The notes: generated by a model not told the origin, from the letters alone. Shown: positions 39,793 through 50,504, counted from the first letter of the stretch. The stretch is 58,101 nucleotides of DNA from Nocardioides sp. AX2bis (GCF_902506435.1 NZ_LR733215.1:893640-951740); one strand, 5' to 3'. Numbers and translations are program-made.

Positions 39793-39830
39793 CCGCGGGG
39801 CCGCCACCTGACCGGGTGGCGGCCCCGCGG
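39793..39830 (+). terminator. Terminator of icd
   Basis: Sixteen-base perfect arms, 39793-39808 (CCGCGGGGCCGCCACC) and 39815-39830, around a 6-base loop, 15 bases after the icd stop. Confidence 0.82.
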
Positions 39831-39903
39831 TGTCTGTCGTGGGGCTGGTGGGGCCCGGGGGTGGACGGCGCCGGGCGGGCGGCGGCGGCGGCGGTCCGGT
39901 GCG

Positions 39904-39909
39904 TACGGT
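39904..39909 (+). promoter_or_regulatory. Leaderless -10 box of the endonuclease IV gene
   Basis: TACGGT ends seven bases before the ATG at 39917, with no ribosome-binding site between. Confidence 0.55.
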
Positions 39910-39916
39910 CGGCGCC

Positions 39917-40798
39917 ATGCGCAACCCCGTCGGCACCCACGTCCCGGTCGGCAAGGGGCTCGTCGCCGGGGCGCTGGCGCGGGCCGAGCAGCTCGGCTGC
40001 GAGGCGTTCCAGGTCTTCGTCGGCAACCCGCGCGGCTGGGCGCTCTCGGCCGGGGACGCCGCCGAGGACGCGCGGTTCGCCGCGATGACCGCCGAGCGCG
40101 GGCTGCGGGTCTTCGTGCACACGCCCTACCTGGTCAACCTGGGCAGCCCGACGGCGGCCACCGTCGAGCGGTCGGTCGCCCTGGTGGCGCACAACCTGGC
40201 CCGGGCCGCGCGGATGGGTGCCGAGGGCGTCGTGGTGCACACCGGGTCCTACGTCGACGCACCGATCGACCCGGAGCAGGCCGGCGCGCGGCACGCCGCC
40301 GCGCTGCGGCAGGTCGGCGAGGCGCTCGCACCCGTCCTGGACGGCCTGACGGCGCTGGGCGAGGACGCCCCGTGGCTGTTGCTCGAGCCGACCGCGGGCC
40401 AGGGCCGCAGCCTGTGCGCCGGCGTCGACGACCTGCCGGCGTACCTCGACGTCCTCGGGCGGCACCCGCGCGTGGGCCTGTGCCTGGACACCTGCCACGT
40501 CTTCGCGGCGGGCGCGCCGCTGGACGAGCCGGGCGGTGCGGCCGCGACCCTCGACCGGGTGGTCGAGCTGGGTGGACCGGAGCTGCTGCGGCTGGTGCAC
40601 GCCAACGACTCGAAGGACGCGCGGGGCTCGATGCGCGACCGTCACGAGCGGATCGGCGAGGGGCCGCTGGGACTGGACGCCTTCGGCGAGCTGCTCGCCC
40701 ACCCGGCGACGGCGGGCGTCCCGTTCGTCCTGGAGACCCCCGGGTCGAACGAGCCGGACGACGCCCAGGTCGGCGTGCTGCAGTCGCTCCGCGCCTGA
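39917..40798 (+). CDS. nfo: Deoxyribonuclease IV (AP endonuclease)
   Basis: Base-excision-repair enzyme that cleaves 5' to abasic sites using a trinuclear zinc centre. The 293-aa TIM barrel shows the metal-ligand motifs in order: [51 protein letters not shown] followed by RHERIGEG, and FVLETPG. The length and start fit the family. It is alone after icd and converges on the threonine aldolase gene, with the inverted 22-bp repeat element between them. Confidence 0.94.
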   Translation: MRNPVGTHVPVGKGLVAGALARAEQLGCEAFQVFVGNPRGWALSAGDAAEDARFAAMTAERGLRVFVHTPYLVNLGSPTAATVERSVALVAHNLARAARMGAEGVVVHTGSYVDAPIDPEQAGARHAAALRQVGEALAPVLDGLTALGEDAPWLLLEPTAGQGRSLCAGVDDLPAYLDVLGRHPRVGLCLDTCHVFAAGAPLDEPGGAAATLDRVVELGGPELLRLVHANDSKDARGSMRDRHERIGEGPLGLDAFGELLAHPATAGVPFVLETPGSNEPDDAQVGVLQSLRA

Positions 40799-40825
40799 CA
40801 TCCGGGCAGTCGGGGCTGTCCGCAA

Positions 40826-40884
40826 CCGTCACCTCGACGCGCCGCGAGCGTCATCTCGGCTGTCCGCGAGCGTCATCTCGGCGG
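40826..40884. repeat. 22-bp tandem repeat element, copy 2 (inverted)
   Basis: The reverse complement of this block matches 13466-13524 with one mismatch in about 59 bases: units on GCCGAGATGACGCTCGCGG with a 22-base period. It lies between the convergent stop codons of the endonuclease IV and threonine aldolase genes. Confidence 0.85.
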
Positions 40885-41915
<1,031 letters not shown>

Positions 41916-41919
<4 letters not shown>

Positions 41920-43265
41920 GCCTGGCGCAGCATCTCCGCGACGACGAAGGCCATCTCGAGGGACTGCACCCGGTTCAGGCGCGGGTCGACCACGGACTCG
42001 TAGCGGTGGGCCAGGCCGGCCTCGTCGATCTCCTCGCCCCCGCCGATGCACTCGGTGACGTCGTCGCCGGTCATCTCGACCAGGATGCCGCCGGGCCAGG
42101 TGCCCAGCGAGCGGTGCACGTCGAAGAAGCCCTGCACCTCGTCGACCACGTCGTCGAAGCGGCGGGTCTTGTAGCCGGTGCTCGACTCGAAGGTGTTGCC
42201 GTGCATCGGGTCGCAGACCCAGGCCACCTTCACGCCCTCGGCGGTGACCTTCTCGACCAGCTGCGGCAGGCCGTCGCGGATCTTGGAGGCGCCGAAGCGG
42301 GTGATGAACGTCAGCCGGCCCGGGGTGTTGTCCGGGTTGAGCTTGGCGGCCAGGTCGAGCGCGTCGTCGGCGGTGGCCGTGGGGCCGAGCTTGCAGCCGA
42401 TCGGGTTGCGGATGTGGCGGAAGTACTCGACGTGGGCGCCGTCGAGCTGGCGGGTGCGCTCCCCGATCCACACGAAGTGGCCCGAGACGTTGTACGGCTG
42501 GTCGGTGCGCGAGTCGATCCGCGTCATCGCGTGCTCGTACTCCAGCAGCAGCGCCTCGTGGCTGGAGTGGAAGTCGACGCGGCGCAGCTCCTCGGGGTCG
42601 GCCCCGATCGCGCGCATGAAGGACATCGCGCGGTCGATCTCGGCCGCGACCTGCTCGTAGCGCTGCCCGGCCGCGGAGGTGCGCACGAAGTCGGTGTTCC
42701 ACTCGTGGACCTGGCGCAGGTCGGCGTACCCGCCGGTGACGAACGCGCGGACCAGGTTCAGGGTGGCCGCGGAGGCGTTGTAGACGTCGAGCAGGCGCTG
42801 CGGGTCGGGGATCCGGGAGGCCTCGGTGAAGTCGAAGCCGTTGACCGCGTCACCGCGGTAGGCCGGCAGCGTGACCTGCTCGCCGTCGATCTCGCGGGTC
42901 TCGAGGTCGGAGGAGCGCGGTTTGGCGTACTGCCCGGCGAGCCGGCCGAGCTTGACCACCGGCACCGAGCCGGCGTAGGTCAGCACGACGGCCATCTGGA
43001 GCAGCACCCGCAGCTTGTTGCGGACGTTCTCGGCGGTGACGCCGTCGAAGGTCTCCGCGCAGTCGCCGCCCTGGAGCAGGAACGCCTCGCCCCGGCTCAC
43101 CGCAGCCATCTTGGCGGTCAGGTCGTCGCACTCGCCGGCGAAGACCAGCGGCGGCATCCGGCGCAGCCGCGCGACGGCGGCGTCGACGGCCGCGGCGTCG
43201 GGGTAGGTCGGCTGCTGCGCGGCGCCGATGGCGTGCAGGGCCGCGAGGTCGGGGAAGCTGCTCAC
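41916..43265 (-). CDS. 3-deoxy-7-phosphoheptulonate synthase, class II
   Basis: First enzyme of the shikimate pathway, condensing PEP and erythrose-4-phosphate. The 449-aa chain matches plant/actinobacterial class II DAHP synthases: [20 protein letters not shown] with the metal cysteine, [56 protein letters not shown], and the glutamate of [14 protein letters not shown]. The start is a GTG seven bases after TACCCT on the minus strand with no ribosome-binding site, so a leaderless mRNA is likely. It heads a two-gene unit with threonine aldolase. Confidence 0.95.
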
Positions 43266-43272
43266 ACGCGCC

Positions 43273-43278
43273 AGGGTA
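43273..43278 (-). promoter_or_regulatory. Leaderless -10 box of the DAHP synthase gene
   Basis: TACCCT on the minus strand ends seven bases before the GTG start at 43265, with no ribosome-binding site. Confidence 0.55.
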
Positions 43279-43340
43279 CGCGGGTCTCGACCGGCTCCCC
43301 GACCACGATCCCCGCCGTGGACGCCCGGCGTACGCCCGGG

Positions 43341-44798
43341 TCAGCCGCCGAGGCTGCCCACGTCGTCGAACCGGGCGCTGCGGTCGCGGGCCCGGCGGTT
43401 CAGCAGCGCGGTGACGCCCCAGAGCACGACCCCGAGGACCAGCAGGCCGCCGCCGACGGAGTACTGGATCCAGTCCTCGCGGTCCCGCGCCCACGGGCCG
43501 ACCAGGAAGGCGGAGGTGACCGCCCCGGCCCACGGGGTCCAGCGCGGGGCGTGGAAGGCGCCCGGCACGCCGGGCTCACGGCGCAGCACCAGGCAGGCGA
43601 TGTTGACGACGGTGAACACCCCCAGCAGCAGCAGCGCGGTGGTGCCGGAGAGCGCCGTGATCACCGAGGTCTCGGCCAGGACGGTCACCAGCACGATGAC
43701 CACGAGGGCCAGCGCGGTGGAGAAGGCGATGCCGACCCAGGGCGTACGTCGGCCCGGCAGCACCTTGCCGAGCGAGCGGGGGAGCACGTCCTGGCGGGCC
43801 ATGCCGTAGAGCAGCCGGCTGGCCATCAGCATGTTGATCAGCGCGGTGTTGGCCACCGCCACCACGGTCAGGAACGGGAAGATGGTGCCGATCGGGAGGT
43901 CGGGCGCACCGAGACGGACCACGTTGAGCAGGACCTTGCCCTCCTCGCCGGCCACCCGCTCGAGGTCGCCGGCGGGCACGACCGCGATCACGGAGATCGC
44001 GACCAGGACGTAGAAGACGACCGCGATGCCGAGCCCGGTGAGCATCACCTTGGGGAAGGTGCCGTTCGGGTCGTGGGTCTCCTCGACCATGTTGACCGAG
44101 TCCTCGAAGCCGACCATCGCGAAGAACGCGATCGCGGTGGCGACGGTGACGGCGAGGAACAGCCCGCGGTCGGAGTCGGACTCGAAGGCCACCACCCGCG
44201 ACATGTCGGCGTCGCCGCGCGCCATCACCGCGAAGCCGATCCCGATCACGATGACCAGGGCCAGCATCTCGATCAGCGTCAGCACGACGTTGAAGACGAC
44301 CGACTCCCCCACCCCGCGCAGGTTGACCAGCGCCAGCAGGAGCATGAAGCCGAGCGCGACCGCGGTGATCGCGAGCTGGCCCTGCGGCACCGACCAGCCG
44401 ACGCCGTCCAGCCCCGCGAGCAGGTTCGTGGCCAGCAGGTTGGCCGACGTCGAGGCGCTGGTGATGCCCGAGCAGATCACCGCGAAGGCGACCAGGAACG
44501 TCACGAACTGCACCCCGAACGCCTTGTGGGCGTAGAGCGCCGCACCGGCGGCCTGCGGGTGCTTGGTGACCAGCTCCAGGTAGGACAGCGCGGTCAGCGT
44601 GGCGACGCCGAAGGCGATCAGGAACGGCAGCCACACGACCCCGCCCACCTCGAGCGCCATCTCGCCGGTCACGGCGTAGATGCCGGCGCCGAGGATGTCG
44701 CCGACGATGAAGAGGAGGAGGAGCTTGGGCCCCATCACCCGCTTGAGCTCGGGCTCCTCGATGACGTGGTCCTGGGTGTCGGCTGCGGTCGAGCCCAT
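43341..44798 (-). CDS. APC family amino acid permease
   Basis: A secondary transporter of 485 aa with twelve to fourteen membrane segments. The N-terminal motif MGPKLLLLFIVGDILGAGIY with the unwound-helix glycines is the APC substrate and ion site. FFAMVGFEDSVNMVEETHDP is the conserved helix-6 region. It resembles the cationic amino acid transporter (CAT/YfnA) branch; the substrate is uncertain. I chose the ATG at 44798 with GAGGAGGGG upstream; a longer frame exists but lacks membrane-protein or family character. A palindromic site overlaps its probable promoter. Confidence 0.92.
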   Translation of the reverse strand: MGSTAADTQDHVIEEPELKRVMGPKLLLLFIVGDILGAGIYAVTGEMALEVGGVVWLPFLIAFGVATLTALSYLELVTKHPQAAGAALYAHKAFGVQFVTFLVAFAVICSGITSASTSANLLATNLLAGLDGVGWSVPQGQLAITAVALGFMLLLALVNLRGVGESVVFNVVLTLIEMLALVIVIGIGFAVMARGDADMSRVVAFESDSDRGLFLAVTVATAIAFFAMVGFEDSVNMVEETHDPNGTFPKVMLTGLGIAVVFYVLVAISVIAVVPAGDLERVAGEEGKVLLNVVRLGAPDLPIGTIFPFLTVVAVANTALINMLMASRLLYGMARQDVLPRSLGKVLPGRRTPWVGIAFSTALALVVIVLVTVLAETSVITALSGTTALLLLGVFTVVNIACLVLRREPGVPGAFHAPRWTPWAGAVTSAFLVGPWARDREDWIQYSVGGGLLVLGVVLWGVTALLNRRARDRSARFDDVGSLGG

Positions 44799-44825
44799 CG
44801 GCCCCTCCTCGAGATCGGGTGCCTC

Positions 44826-44847
44826 ACTAAAGCGCCTGGGAGGCGCT
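44826..44847 (-). promoter_or_regulatory. Palindrome at the promoter of the amino acid permease
   Basis: AGCGCCT (44831-44837) and AGGCGCT (44841-44847) form a perfect inverted repeat with a 3-base spacer. TTTAGT on the minus strand (44826-44831) is a likely -10 and touches the repeat, so a repressor bound here would block the promoter. GAGGAGG follows before the ATG at 44798. Confidence 0.5.
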
Positions 44848-44953
44848 CGCGTCGACCACCGCGCCCGGCCAGTCGCGCCCGTTCCGTGGACCGGTCCGGG
44901 CGCAGGTCCGGGCGCGGGGCGAAAAGCAGGTGAGCGCTGTCGGTGCGGTGGCG

Positions 44954-44959
44954 TAGCGT
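44954..44959 (+). promoter_or_regulatory. -10 box close to the ABC exporter start
   Basis: TAGCGT lies 11 bases before the ATG at 44971 with no ribosome-binding site, giving a leader of at most about five bases. Confidence 0.4.
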
Positions 44960-44970
44960 CCGTCCACGCC

Positions 44971-47900
44971 ATGACCACCACGCGCGACGCCCCCGACCGC
45001 CTCGACGAGGGCACCCCCGTGCAGGCCGTCGACCGACCCGAGCGGCGCCTCGACCTCGCCCGGTTGAGGGGGGCCGCCAGCGTGCTCGCGGTCGGCGTCG
45101 CGGCCGTCGCCGCCCTCGGCCAGGCGCTCGGCACGGTCGTCGCGGGGCAGGTCGCCGAGAGCCCGTCCGGGCTGCTCGTGGGCGCCCTGGCGCTGTGCCT
45201 GGTCGGCGGGGCGCTGCTGGACACGGTCGGCCGCACGGTCTGGGCGGCCGTCGTCGACCGTGCCGAGGGCCGGCTGCGCGCCGACCTCCTGGCCGCCGCC
45301 CTGCTCCAGCCGCTGGAGGTGCTCTCGGACCAGGCGGTCGGCGAGGTCCTGGACCGGGTCGACGACGACACCTACGAGGTCGGCTCGCTGCTGCGCCAGT
45401 CCGCCTGGGACGCCCTGCGCACCGCCCTGGTCACCGTGCCGATGTGGGTGGTGGCCGGACTGACCTGGTGGCCGGCGTGGATCCTGTTCCCCCTCTTCAC
45501 CGTCGCCGCGCTGGCGCTCGTACGCCCGCTGCTCGGCGAGGTGGCGCGCCGCAAGGTCCTCGAGGAGATGGCCTGGACCGACCACGCCGCGGTGATGGAG
45601 GAGGGCATCGCCGGTCGCGACGACCTCCGCACCAGCCTCGGCCAGCCGTTCCTGATGCGCCGCTCCGCCGAGCTGACCGCGCTGGTGCACCGCCGCTTCG
45701 ACGACGTGCTGCGGCTCGAGACCCAGATGACGCGCCGCACCGGCGTGCTGCTGCACGCCCTGCTGGCCGGCATCGCGGTGGCCGGGGTCGCGCTGGCCAC
45801 CGCCGACCGGCTCTCGGTGGGCGAGCTGGTCACCCTGTTCCTGGTCACCTCCACCTTCGTCGGCCAGATCGACCAGCTGGCCCGGCACCTGCCCGACCTC
45901 CAGGCCGGCCTGGGCGCGGTGATCCGGCTGCGCCAGCTGCTGGCCGCGCCCGAGGAGCCGGTCGGCGGGCGGGACCTGCCCGACGGCGCCCTGGACCTCG
46001 AGCTGCGCGGGCTGTCGTACTCCTACCCCGGCGCCGGCGGCCCGGTCCTCAGCGACGTCCGGGTCTCCCTGCCGGCCGGGCGCACCTGCGCGCTGGTCGG
46101 CCGCACCGGCTCGGGCAAGTCGACCCTGGTCTCCCTGGTCTCCCGCGCCGCCGACCCGCCCCCGGGCACCGTGCTCCTCGGCGGCCGCGACGTGCTCGAT
46201 GTCGACCTGCAGCACCTGCGCCGCGCGGTCGGCGTGGTCAGCCAGCGCACCGAGATCCTGGCCGGCACGCTGGCCGAGAACGTCGCGCTCTTCGGCGAGG
46301 TCCCCCGCGCCCGGGTCGAGGCCGCCGTCGTCGAGCTGGGGCTGGAGGACTGGGTGGCCGGTCTCCCGGCCGGCCTGGACACCCCGCTCGGGCCCGGCGG
46401 CACGACCCTGTCGGCGGGCGAGGAGCAGCTGGTCGCCTTCGCCCGGCTGCTGGTGCGCGACGTCAGCGTCGTGGTGCTCGACGAGGCCACCGCCCGGATG
46501 GACCCCCACACCGAGGCCCAGGTCGTGCGCGCCGCCGACCGGCTGCTGGCCGGGCGTACCGGCCTGCTCGTGGCGCACCGGCTCGCGACGATCCAGCGCG
46601 CGGACCACGTGGTGGTGCTCGAGTCCGGCCGGGTGGTGCAGCAGGGGCCGCGGACGGTGCTGGCCGGTGAGGACGGCGCGCTGCGGCGGCTGATGCAGGC
46701 CGCCGCCACCCCGACCGACCCCGCCCCGAGCACCCTCGACGAGCCCGACGAGCCGGCGGCCCCGGTCCCGGCGGCCGCGATCGGCGGCGTCCGGCGTACC
46801 GGTCCCCCGCCCCCGCTGCGCGACCCCGGCCACGGGCCGAGCCTGTCGCGCACCGTCGTGCGCGCACTGTCGATCCACCCGACCTGGGGCCTGTTCCCCG
46901 CCGGGCTGTTCCTGCTGACCTCGCTGGTCGGTTCCTTCGGGGCGCTGACCGGCCTGGCGTGGGGCCAGCTGGTCCAGGGTCTGCAGGAGGGTCGCGACAC
47001 CGGCACCACCACCGTCGCGCTGGCGGTGGCGGTGGTCCTGTCGCTGATGGCAGCGCCGCTGCTGCTGGCCTCGGCGATCCGGCGCTACCCGCGCTGGTGG
47101 GTCGCGGTGATGCTGCGGGTGCGCCAGTCCGTGCTGGTGGCCCAGACCCGTCAGCACCGGCTGCGCCGCACCCCGCCCGGCGAGGCCGTGGCCCGGGCCA
47201 TGGACGCCGACCGGCTGGCCCGCTACGCCGACCGCTGGGTCGACGTGCTGAACGGGCTCGGCGTCGTCGTGGTCACCACGCTGCTCAGCGGGAGCCTGCT
47301 CGCGGGTGGCGTGCTGATGACGGTGATGGGCGTCTCGGCGGCCGCCTCCGCACTGGGCTCCCCCGTCGCCGGCCGCTCGGCCGCCGCGGCGTCGACGTCG
47401 CGCGCCGACTTCGGCCGGTCCCTGGTCTCGGCGCTGGAGTCCGCGCGCACCGTCAAGCTCGCCGCCGCCACCCCGGCCGTGCACGCCCACCTGCTGCGGG
47501 TCGACGGCGGCCGGGTCGACGCCGCCGTCAAGGAGCACCGGGTCCAGGCGCTGCTGGCCGGCGTGCCGGTGCTGATGGTGCAGGCCGGGGTCGTCGCCGC
47601 CTGGGCCGTGCTGCTGCTCGGCGGGTGGGAGCTCGCCACGGCCCTGCTCGTGGCCGGTGCCGTCACCGGCTTCGACTGGTTCGGCCGGGTCGCGGGAGCC
47701 GTGATCACCGAGGCGCCGGGCGTGCGCGCCTGGGCCCGCGCGACCTCCCGCCTGGCCGGCGGCGACGAGATGATGCTCGTGCCGGACGGCATCGACCTGG
47801 TCTCCGGCGCCGCCCCCGCCCCGGACCTCGCCGGTGAGCCGGTCCGCCTGCGCGAGCTGCGGGTCAGCGACCTCGGCGCGATCCACGACGACGGCACGAT

Positions 47901-48531
47901 CGGCGTCTCCGGCGTCGACCTGCACGTCGGGCCGGGCGAGCTGGTCCTGCTGCTGGGCCAGGTCGGCTCCGGCAAGTCGAGCCTGCTCTCGGCCCTGGCC
48001 GGCCTGGTCGAGCACACCGGCAGCATCCGGTGGAACGGCCACGAGGTGGAGGACGCCGAGACCTTCCTGCGCCCCGGCCAGGTCGCCCACGTCGCCCAGG
48101 TGCCGCGGGTGCTCTCGGGGACCTTCGCCGACAACGTCGCCCTCGACCACGCCGACCGGTCGCTGCACCCCGCCGTCGACGACGCGCGGCTGGGCCGCGA
48201 CCTCGACGAGGCCGGCGGGCCGGACGCCGTCGTCGGCCACCGCGGCGTACGCCTGTCCGGCGGGCAGGTGCAGCGCCTGGCGCTGGCCCGGGCGCTGGCG
48301 GCCGAGACCGAGCTGCTGCTCGCCGACGACGTCTCGAGCGCCCTCGACGCCACCACCGAGGTGGAGCTGTGGGCGGCGCTGCGTGCCCGCGGCACCGCCG
48401 TGCTCGGCTCGACCTCGAAGTGGGCCGCCCTCACCCAGGCCGACCGGGTCGTGGTGCTGGTCGACGGCGAGGTCGCCGCGACCGGCCCGTGGAGCGACCT
48501 GGCCCCGTCCTGGGGCCACCTGGCCGGCTGA
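44971..48531 (+). CDS. Single-chain ABC exporter with two fused half-transporters
   Basis: A 1186-aa protein with order TMD1-NBD1-TMD2-NBD2. NBD1 has Walker A GRTGSGKST (about 376), a degraded signature LSAGE (480), Walker B VVVLDEAT with catalytic Glu (500-505) and the switch histidine in LLVAHRL (535). NBD2 has Walker A GQVGSGKSS (about 997), canonical signature LSGGQ (1095), Walker B LLLADDVSS with Asp for the catalytic Glu, and TSKWA where the histidine should be. So one composite ATP site is intact and the other degenerate, as in heterodimeric exporters, but here in one chain. Bacterial full-length fusions of this type are uncommon. The cargo (drug, lipid or peptide) is unknown. It lies beside, and divergent from, an amino acid permease. 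Confidence 0.9.
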   Translation: MTTTRDAPDRLDEGTPVQAVDRPERRLDLARLRGAASVLAVGVAAVAALGQALGTVVAGQVAESPSGLLVGALALCLVGGALLDTVGRTVWAAVVDRAEGRLRADLLAAALLQPLEVLSDQAVGEVLDRVDDDTYEVGSLLRQSAWDALRTALVTVPMWVVAGLTWWPAWILFPLFTVAALALVRPLLGEVARRKVLEEMAWTDHAAVMEEGIAGRDDLRTSLGQPFLMRRSAELTALVHRRFDDVLRLETQMTRRTGVLLHALLAGIAVAGVALATADRLSVGELVTLFLVTSTFVGQIDQLARHLPDLQAGLGAVIRLRQLLAAPEEPVGGRDLPDGALDLELRGLSYSYPGAGGPVLSDVRVSLPAGRTCALVGRTGSGKSTLVSLVSRAADPPPGTVLLGGRDVLDVDLQHLRRAVGVVSQRTEILAGTLAENVALFGEVPRARVEAAVVELGLEDWVAGLPAGLDTPLGPGGTTLSAGEEQLVAFARLLVRDVSVVVLDEATARMDPHTEAQVVRAADRLLAGRTGLLVAHRLATIQRADHVVVLESGRVVQQGPRTVLAGEDGALRRLMQAAATPTDPAPSTLDEPDEPAAPVPAAAIGGVRRTGPPPPLRDPGHGPSLSRTVVRALSIHPTWGLFPAGLFLLTSLVGSFGALTGLAWGQLVQGLQEGRDTGTTTVALAVAVVLSLMAAPLLLASAIRRYPRWWVAVMLRVRQSVLVAQTRQHRLRRTPPGEAVARAMDADRLARYADRWVDVLNGLGVVVVTTLLSGSLLAGGVLMTVMGVSAAASALGSPVAGRSAAAASTSRADFGRSLVSALESARTVKLAAATPAVHAHLLRVDGGRVDAAVKEHRVQALLAGVPVLMVQAGVVAAWAVLLLGGWELATALLVAGAVTGFDWFGRVAGAVITEAPGVRAWARATSRLAGGDEMMLVPDGIDLVSGAAPAPDLAGEPVRLRELRVSDLGAIHDDGTIGVSGVDLHVGPGELVLLLGQVGSGKSSLLSALAGLVEHTGSIRWNGHEVEDAETFLRPGQVAHVAQVPRVLSGTFADNVALDHADRSLHPAVDDARLGRDLDEAGGPDAVVGHRGVRLSGGQVQRLALARALAAETELLLADDVSSALDATTEVELWAALRARGTAVLGSTSKWAALTQADRVVVLVDGEVAATGPWSDLAPSWGHLAG

Positions 48532-48535
48532 CGCC

Positions 48536-48589
48536 CGGGACGTCATACGGGTGGCGGCGTGGTCACCACCCGCTCCGTATGACGTCCCG
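48536..48589. terminator. GGGACGTCAT-family palindrome after the ABC exporter
   Basis: Fifteen-base perfect arms CGGGACGTCATACGG (48536-48550) and CCGTATGACGTCCCG (48575-48589), with a nested GGTGG/CCACC pairing inside. It lies between the convergent stops of the exporter and MOSC genes and is the best-formed of three related copies. Confidence 0.78.
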
Positions 48590-48603
48590 CGGCCGGGCTG
48601 GGC

Positions 48604-49314
48604 CTAGGTGGTCGTCAGCTCGTCGCCGACCCGCACCGTGCCCGGGACGCTGACCGAGCCTCCGACCGCGAGGGTGCCGCCGCGCTCCCGGTGGATGCGG
48701 CGCAGCACCTCGCGGTCGACGTCGATGCCGTCGGGCTGGGCGCGGGTGACCATCACGCACCGCGGGACCGGGGTGGTCACCTCGACGGTGGCGGCGCCGA
48801 TCCGTACCGACCGCCCGACCAGGTCGTCCTCGCCGGGCTCGTCGACCACGACGTTGGCGCGGAACCGGCGCAGGGGCTCCCCGGCCGCGCTGGCGGTGGA
48901 CAGCACGGTGACCGTCGCGCCCGCAGAGTCGTGGAACGCGCCACCGGCGCCGGTGAACGGGCCCCACGACGCCTCGGCCTCGGTCTCGGTGTCGTCGGGG
49001 TTCTCGTAGCGCCGCTCCTGGACCTCCTCGAGCGAGCGCAGCGCGACCGGGCGCCCCAGCCACGCCGACAGCGCGGCGTCGTCGGCCGCGACCGTGCCGT
49101 CGGGCAGGACGATCTCGACGCCGCCGGCCGTCGTACGGGCCGAGGCGAACAGCATCCGCGGCTCCCTCCGGGCGGTCAGCCCGAACCCGGTCCCGAGGTC
49201 GAAGATCGCGTACCGGCGGTCCCCCTCGATGCCCAGGTCGCCGAACGACGCCTGGTCGAGCCGCTCGCCCTGGAGGGACTTCACCGGGAACCGCCACAGC
49301 TCCGTGACCCGCAT
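48604..49314 (-). CDS. MOSC domain-containing protein
   Basis: A 236-aa protein with an N-terminal MOSC beta-barrel (MRVTELWRFPVKSLQGERL, the RFPVKS motif) and a C-terminal MOSC domain ending in VPGTVRVGDELTT. The motif VTTPVPRCVMVTRAQPDG holds the conserved cysteine expected to bind the molybdenum cofactor or its sulfur. Relatives reduce N-hydroxylated compounds (YiiM, mARC-like) or carry sulfur for cofactor maturation. The ATG at 49314 follows GAGGGGAG. No molybdopterin synthesis or redox partner gene is nearby. Confidence 0.9.
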   Translation of the reverse strand: MRVTELWRFPVKSLQGERLDQASFGDLGIEGDRRYAIFDLGTGFGLTARREPRMLFASARTTAGGVEIVLPDGTVAADDAALSAWLGRPVALRSLEEVQERRYENPDDTETEAEASWGPFTGAGGAFHDSAGATVTVLSTASAAGEPLRRFRANVVVDEPGEDDLVGRSVRIGAATVEVTTPVPRCVMVTRAQPDGIDVDREVLRRIHRERGGTLAVGGSVSVPGTVRVGDELTTT

Positions 49315-49419
49315 GTCGCTCCCCTCGTCCCGGTCGACCTGGCCGGACCCGCACGCTAGCAACGCCCGCGCGGTGCGTGAGCCGCCCGATCGGACAGGTC
49401 ACGACCGCGGGCGCGCCCA

Positions 49420-49467
49420 GGACGTCATACGGACGGAGGAGACATCACCACCGTACGTATGACATCC
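49420..49467. repeat. GGGACGTCAT-family palindrome, degenerate copy
   Basis: Arms GGACGTCATACG (49420-49431) and CGTATGACATCC (49456-49467) pair with one mismatch, with ACGG/CCGT pairing just inside. It follows the stop of the potassium channel gene, consistent with a terminator role, and resembles the copies near 2454 and 48536. Confidence 0.65.
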
Positions 49468-49476
49468 CGCGGCCGC

Positions 49477-50502
49477 TCACCCGACCGCGGACGTGATCTC
49501 GTCGGCGGTCAGCCGCCGCTCCCCGACGTAGTAGAGGACCGCGTCGCGCGACAGGGTCGACTCCCAGCGCGGGTCGACGAGCGCCCCGCCGCGGCGCACC
49601 GCGATCACCGTGGCGCCGTGGGTGCGCCCGAGGCCTTCCTGCACCCGACCGAACGACACCTCGCCCAGCGCCACCGGCAGCGGCGCGCTGTAGGTGTTGC
49701 GGCCCCCGTAGGTCATCAGGTCGGCGTAGACCTGGGAGATGCCCGGGTCCTCGAGCTCCTCGGTGACCAGCCGCGGCGAGTGCCACTGCACGCAGCTCAC
49801 GTCCGGGTCGACGTACGACAGGTTGCGGGCCGCCGACATGTCCCGCAGCGTCACCACGGCGTGCACGTCCGGGTTGACGTGCATCGCCGCGACCGTGAGC
49901 GCGAGCGCCTCGTTGTCGTCGCGGGCGTCGACGAGGAGCCGGGCGGCCCGCTGCACCCCGGCGCGGCGCAGCACGTCCTCGTCGGTGAGGTCGCCCCGGA
50001 CGAACACCACCTCGCCGCGCTCGGGCATCGGGTTCTCGGGCACGTCCTCCCAGGCGCACAGCACGACCTGGGTACGTCCCTCCGCGGTGTACTCGTCGAC
50101 GAGCCGTTCGGTGCGACCGGGGGTGTACCCGATGATCACCAGGTGCCCGGACACGTCGGTGTCCGCCAGACCCTTCATGCGTCGTCCCTTCGTCTTTTCG
50201 AGGGCCACCGAGACCCGGGTGAACAAGGTGGTCAGCGTGACGATCCCGCCGAGGATGACGTACGCCCCGACCACGTGGCCGGCCGCCGAGACCGGGAAGT
50301 GGTCCCCGTACCCGACGGTGGCCGCGGTCACCACGAAGTACCACCAGTAGTTCCCGGGCGCCGTGATGGTGTTGCTGGCCGGTTCCGCGAGCACCATGAG
50401 CGGCCAGCTGGTGAGGAACACGACGGAGATGATGAGGGCGGGCAGGGCCCACGCCCGGGTCTGTCCGAGTCGCCGCAGCGCCCGTGAGAGCAGCAGTGTC
50501 AT
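49477..50502 (-). CDS. Potassium channel with C-terminal RCK/TrkA domain
   Basis: A 341-aa 2TM-type K+ channel. TM1 is at about 20-38 (LPALIISVVFLTSWPLMVL), the selectivity filter TVGYGD at 62-67, TM2 at about 75-97, then a cytoplasmic RCK domain with a Rossmann-type nucleotide fold (HLVIIGYTPGRTERL) and a C-terminal TrkA-C-like part. The build is that of MthK-like gated channels, expected to assemble as tetramers and respond to a ligand such as Ca2+, nucleotide or c-di-AMP. It starts at the ATG at 50502, only 2 bases after the phosphofructokinase stop, so the two genes are co-transcribed. Confidence 0.93.
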   Translation of the reverse strand: MTLLLSRALRRLGQTRAWALPALIISVVFLTSWPLMVLAEPASNTITAPGNYWWYFVVTAATVGYGDHFPVSAAGHVVGAYVILGGIVTLTTLFTRVSVALEKTKGRRMKGLADTDVSGHLVIIGYTPGRTERLVDEYTAEGRTQVVLCAWEDVPENPMPERGEVVFVRGDLTDEDVLRRAGVQRAARLLVDARDDNEALALTVAAMHVNPDVHAVVTLRDMSAARNLSYVDPDVSCVQWHSPRLVTEELEDPGISQVYADLMTYGGRNTYSAPLPVALGEVSFGRVQEGLGRTHGATVIAVRRGGALVDPRWESTLSRDAVLYYVGERRLTADEITSAVG

Positions 50503-50504
50503 GG

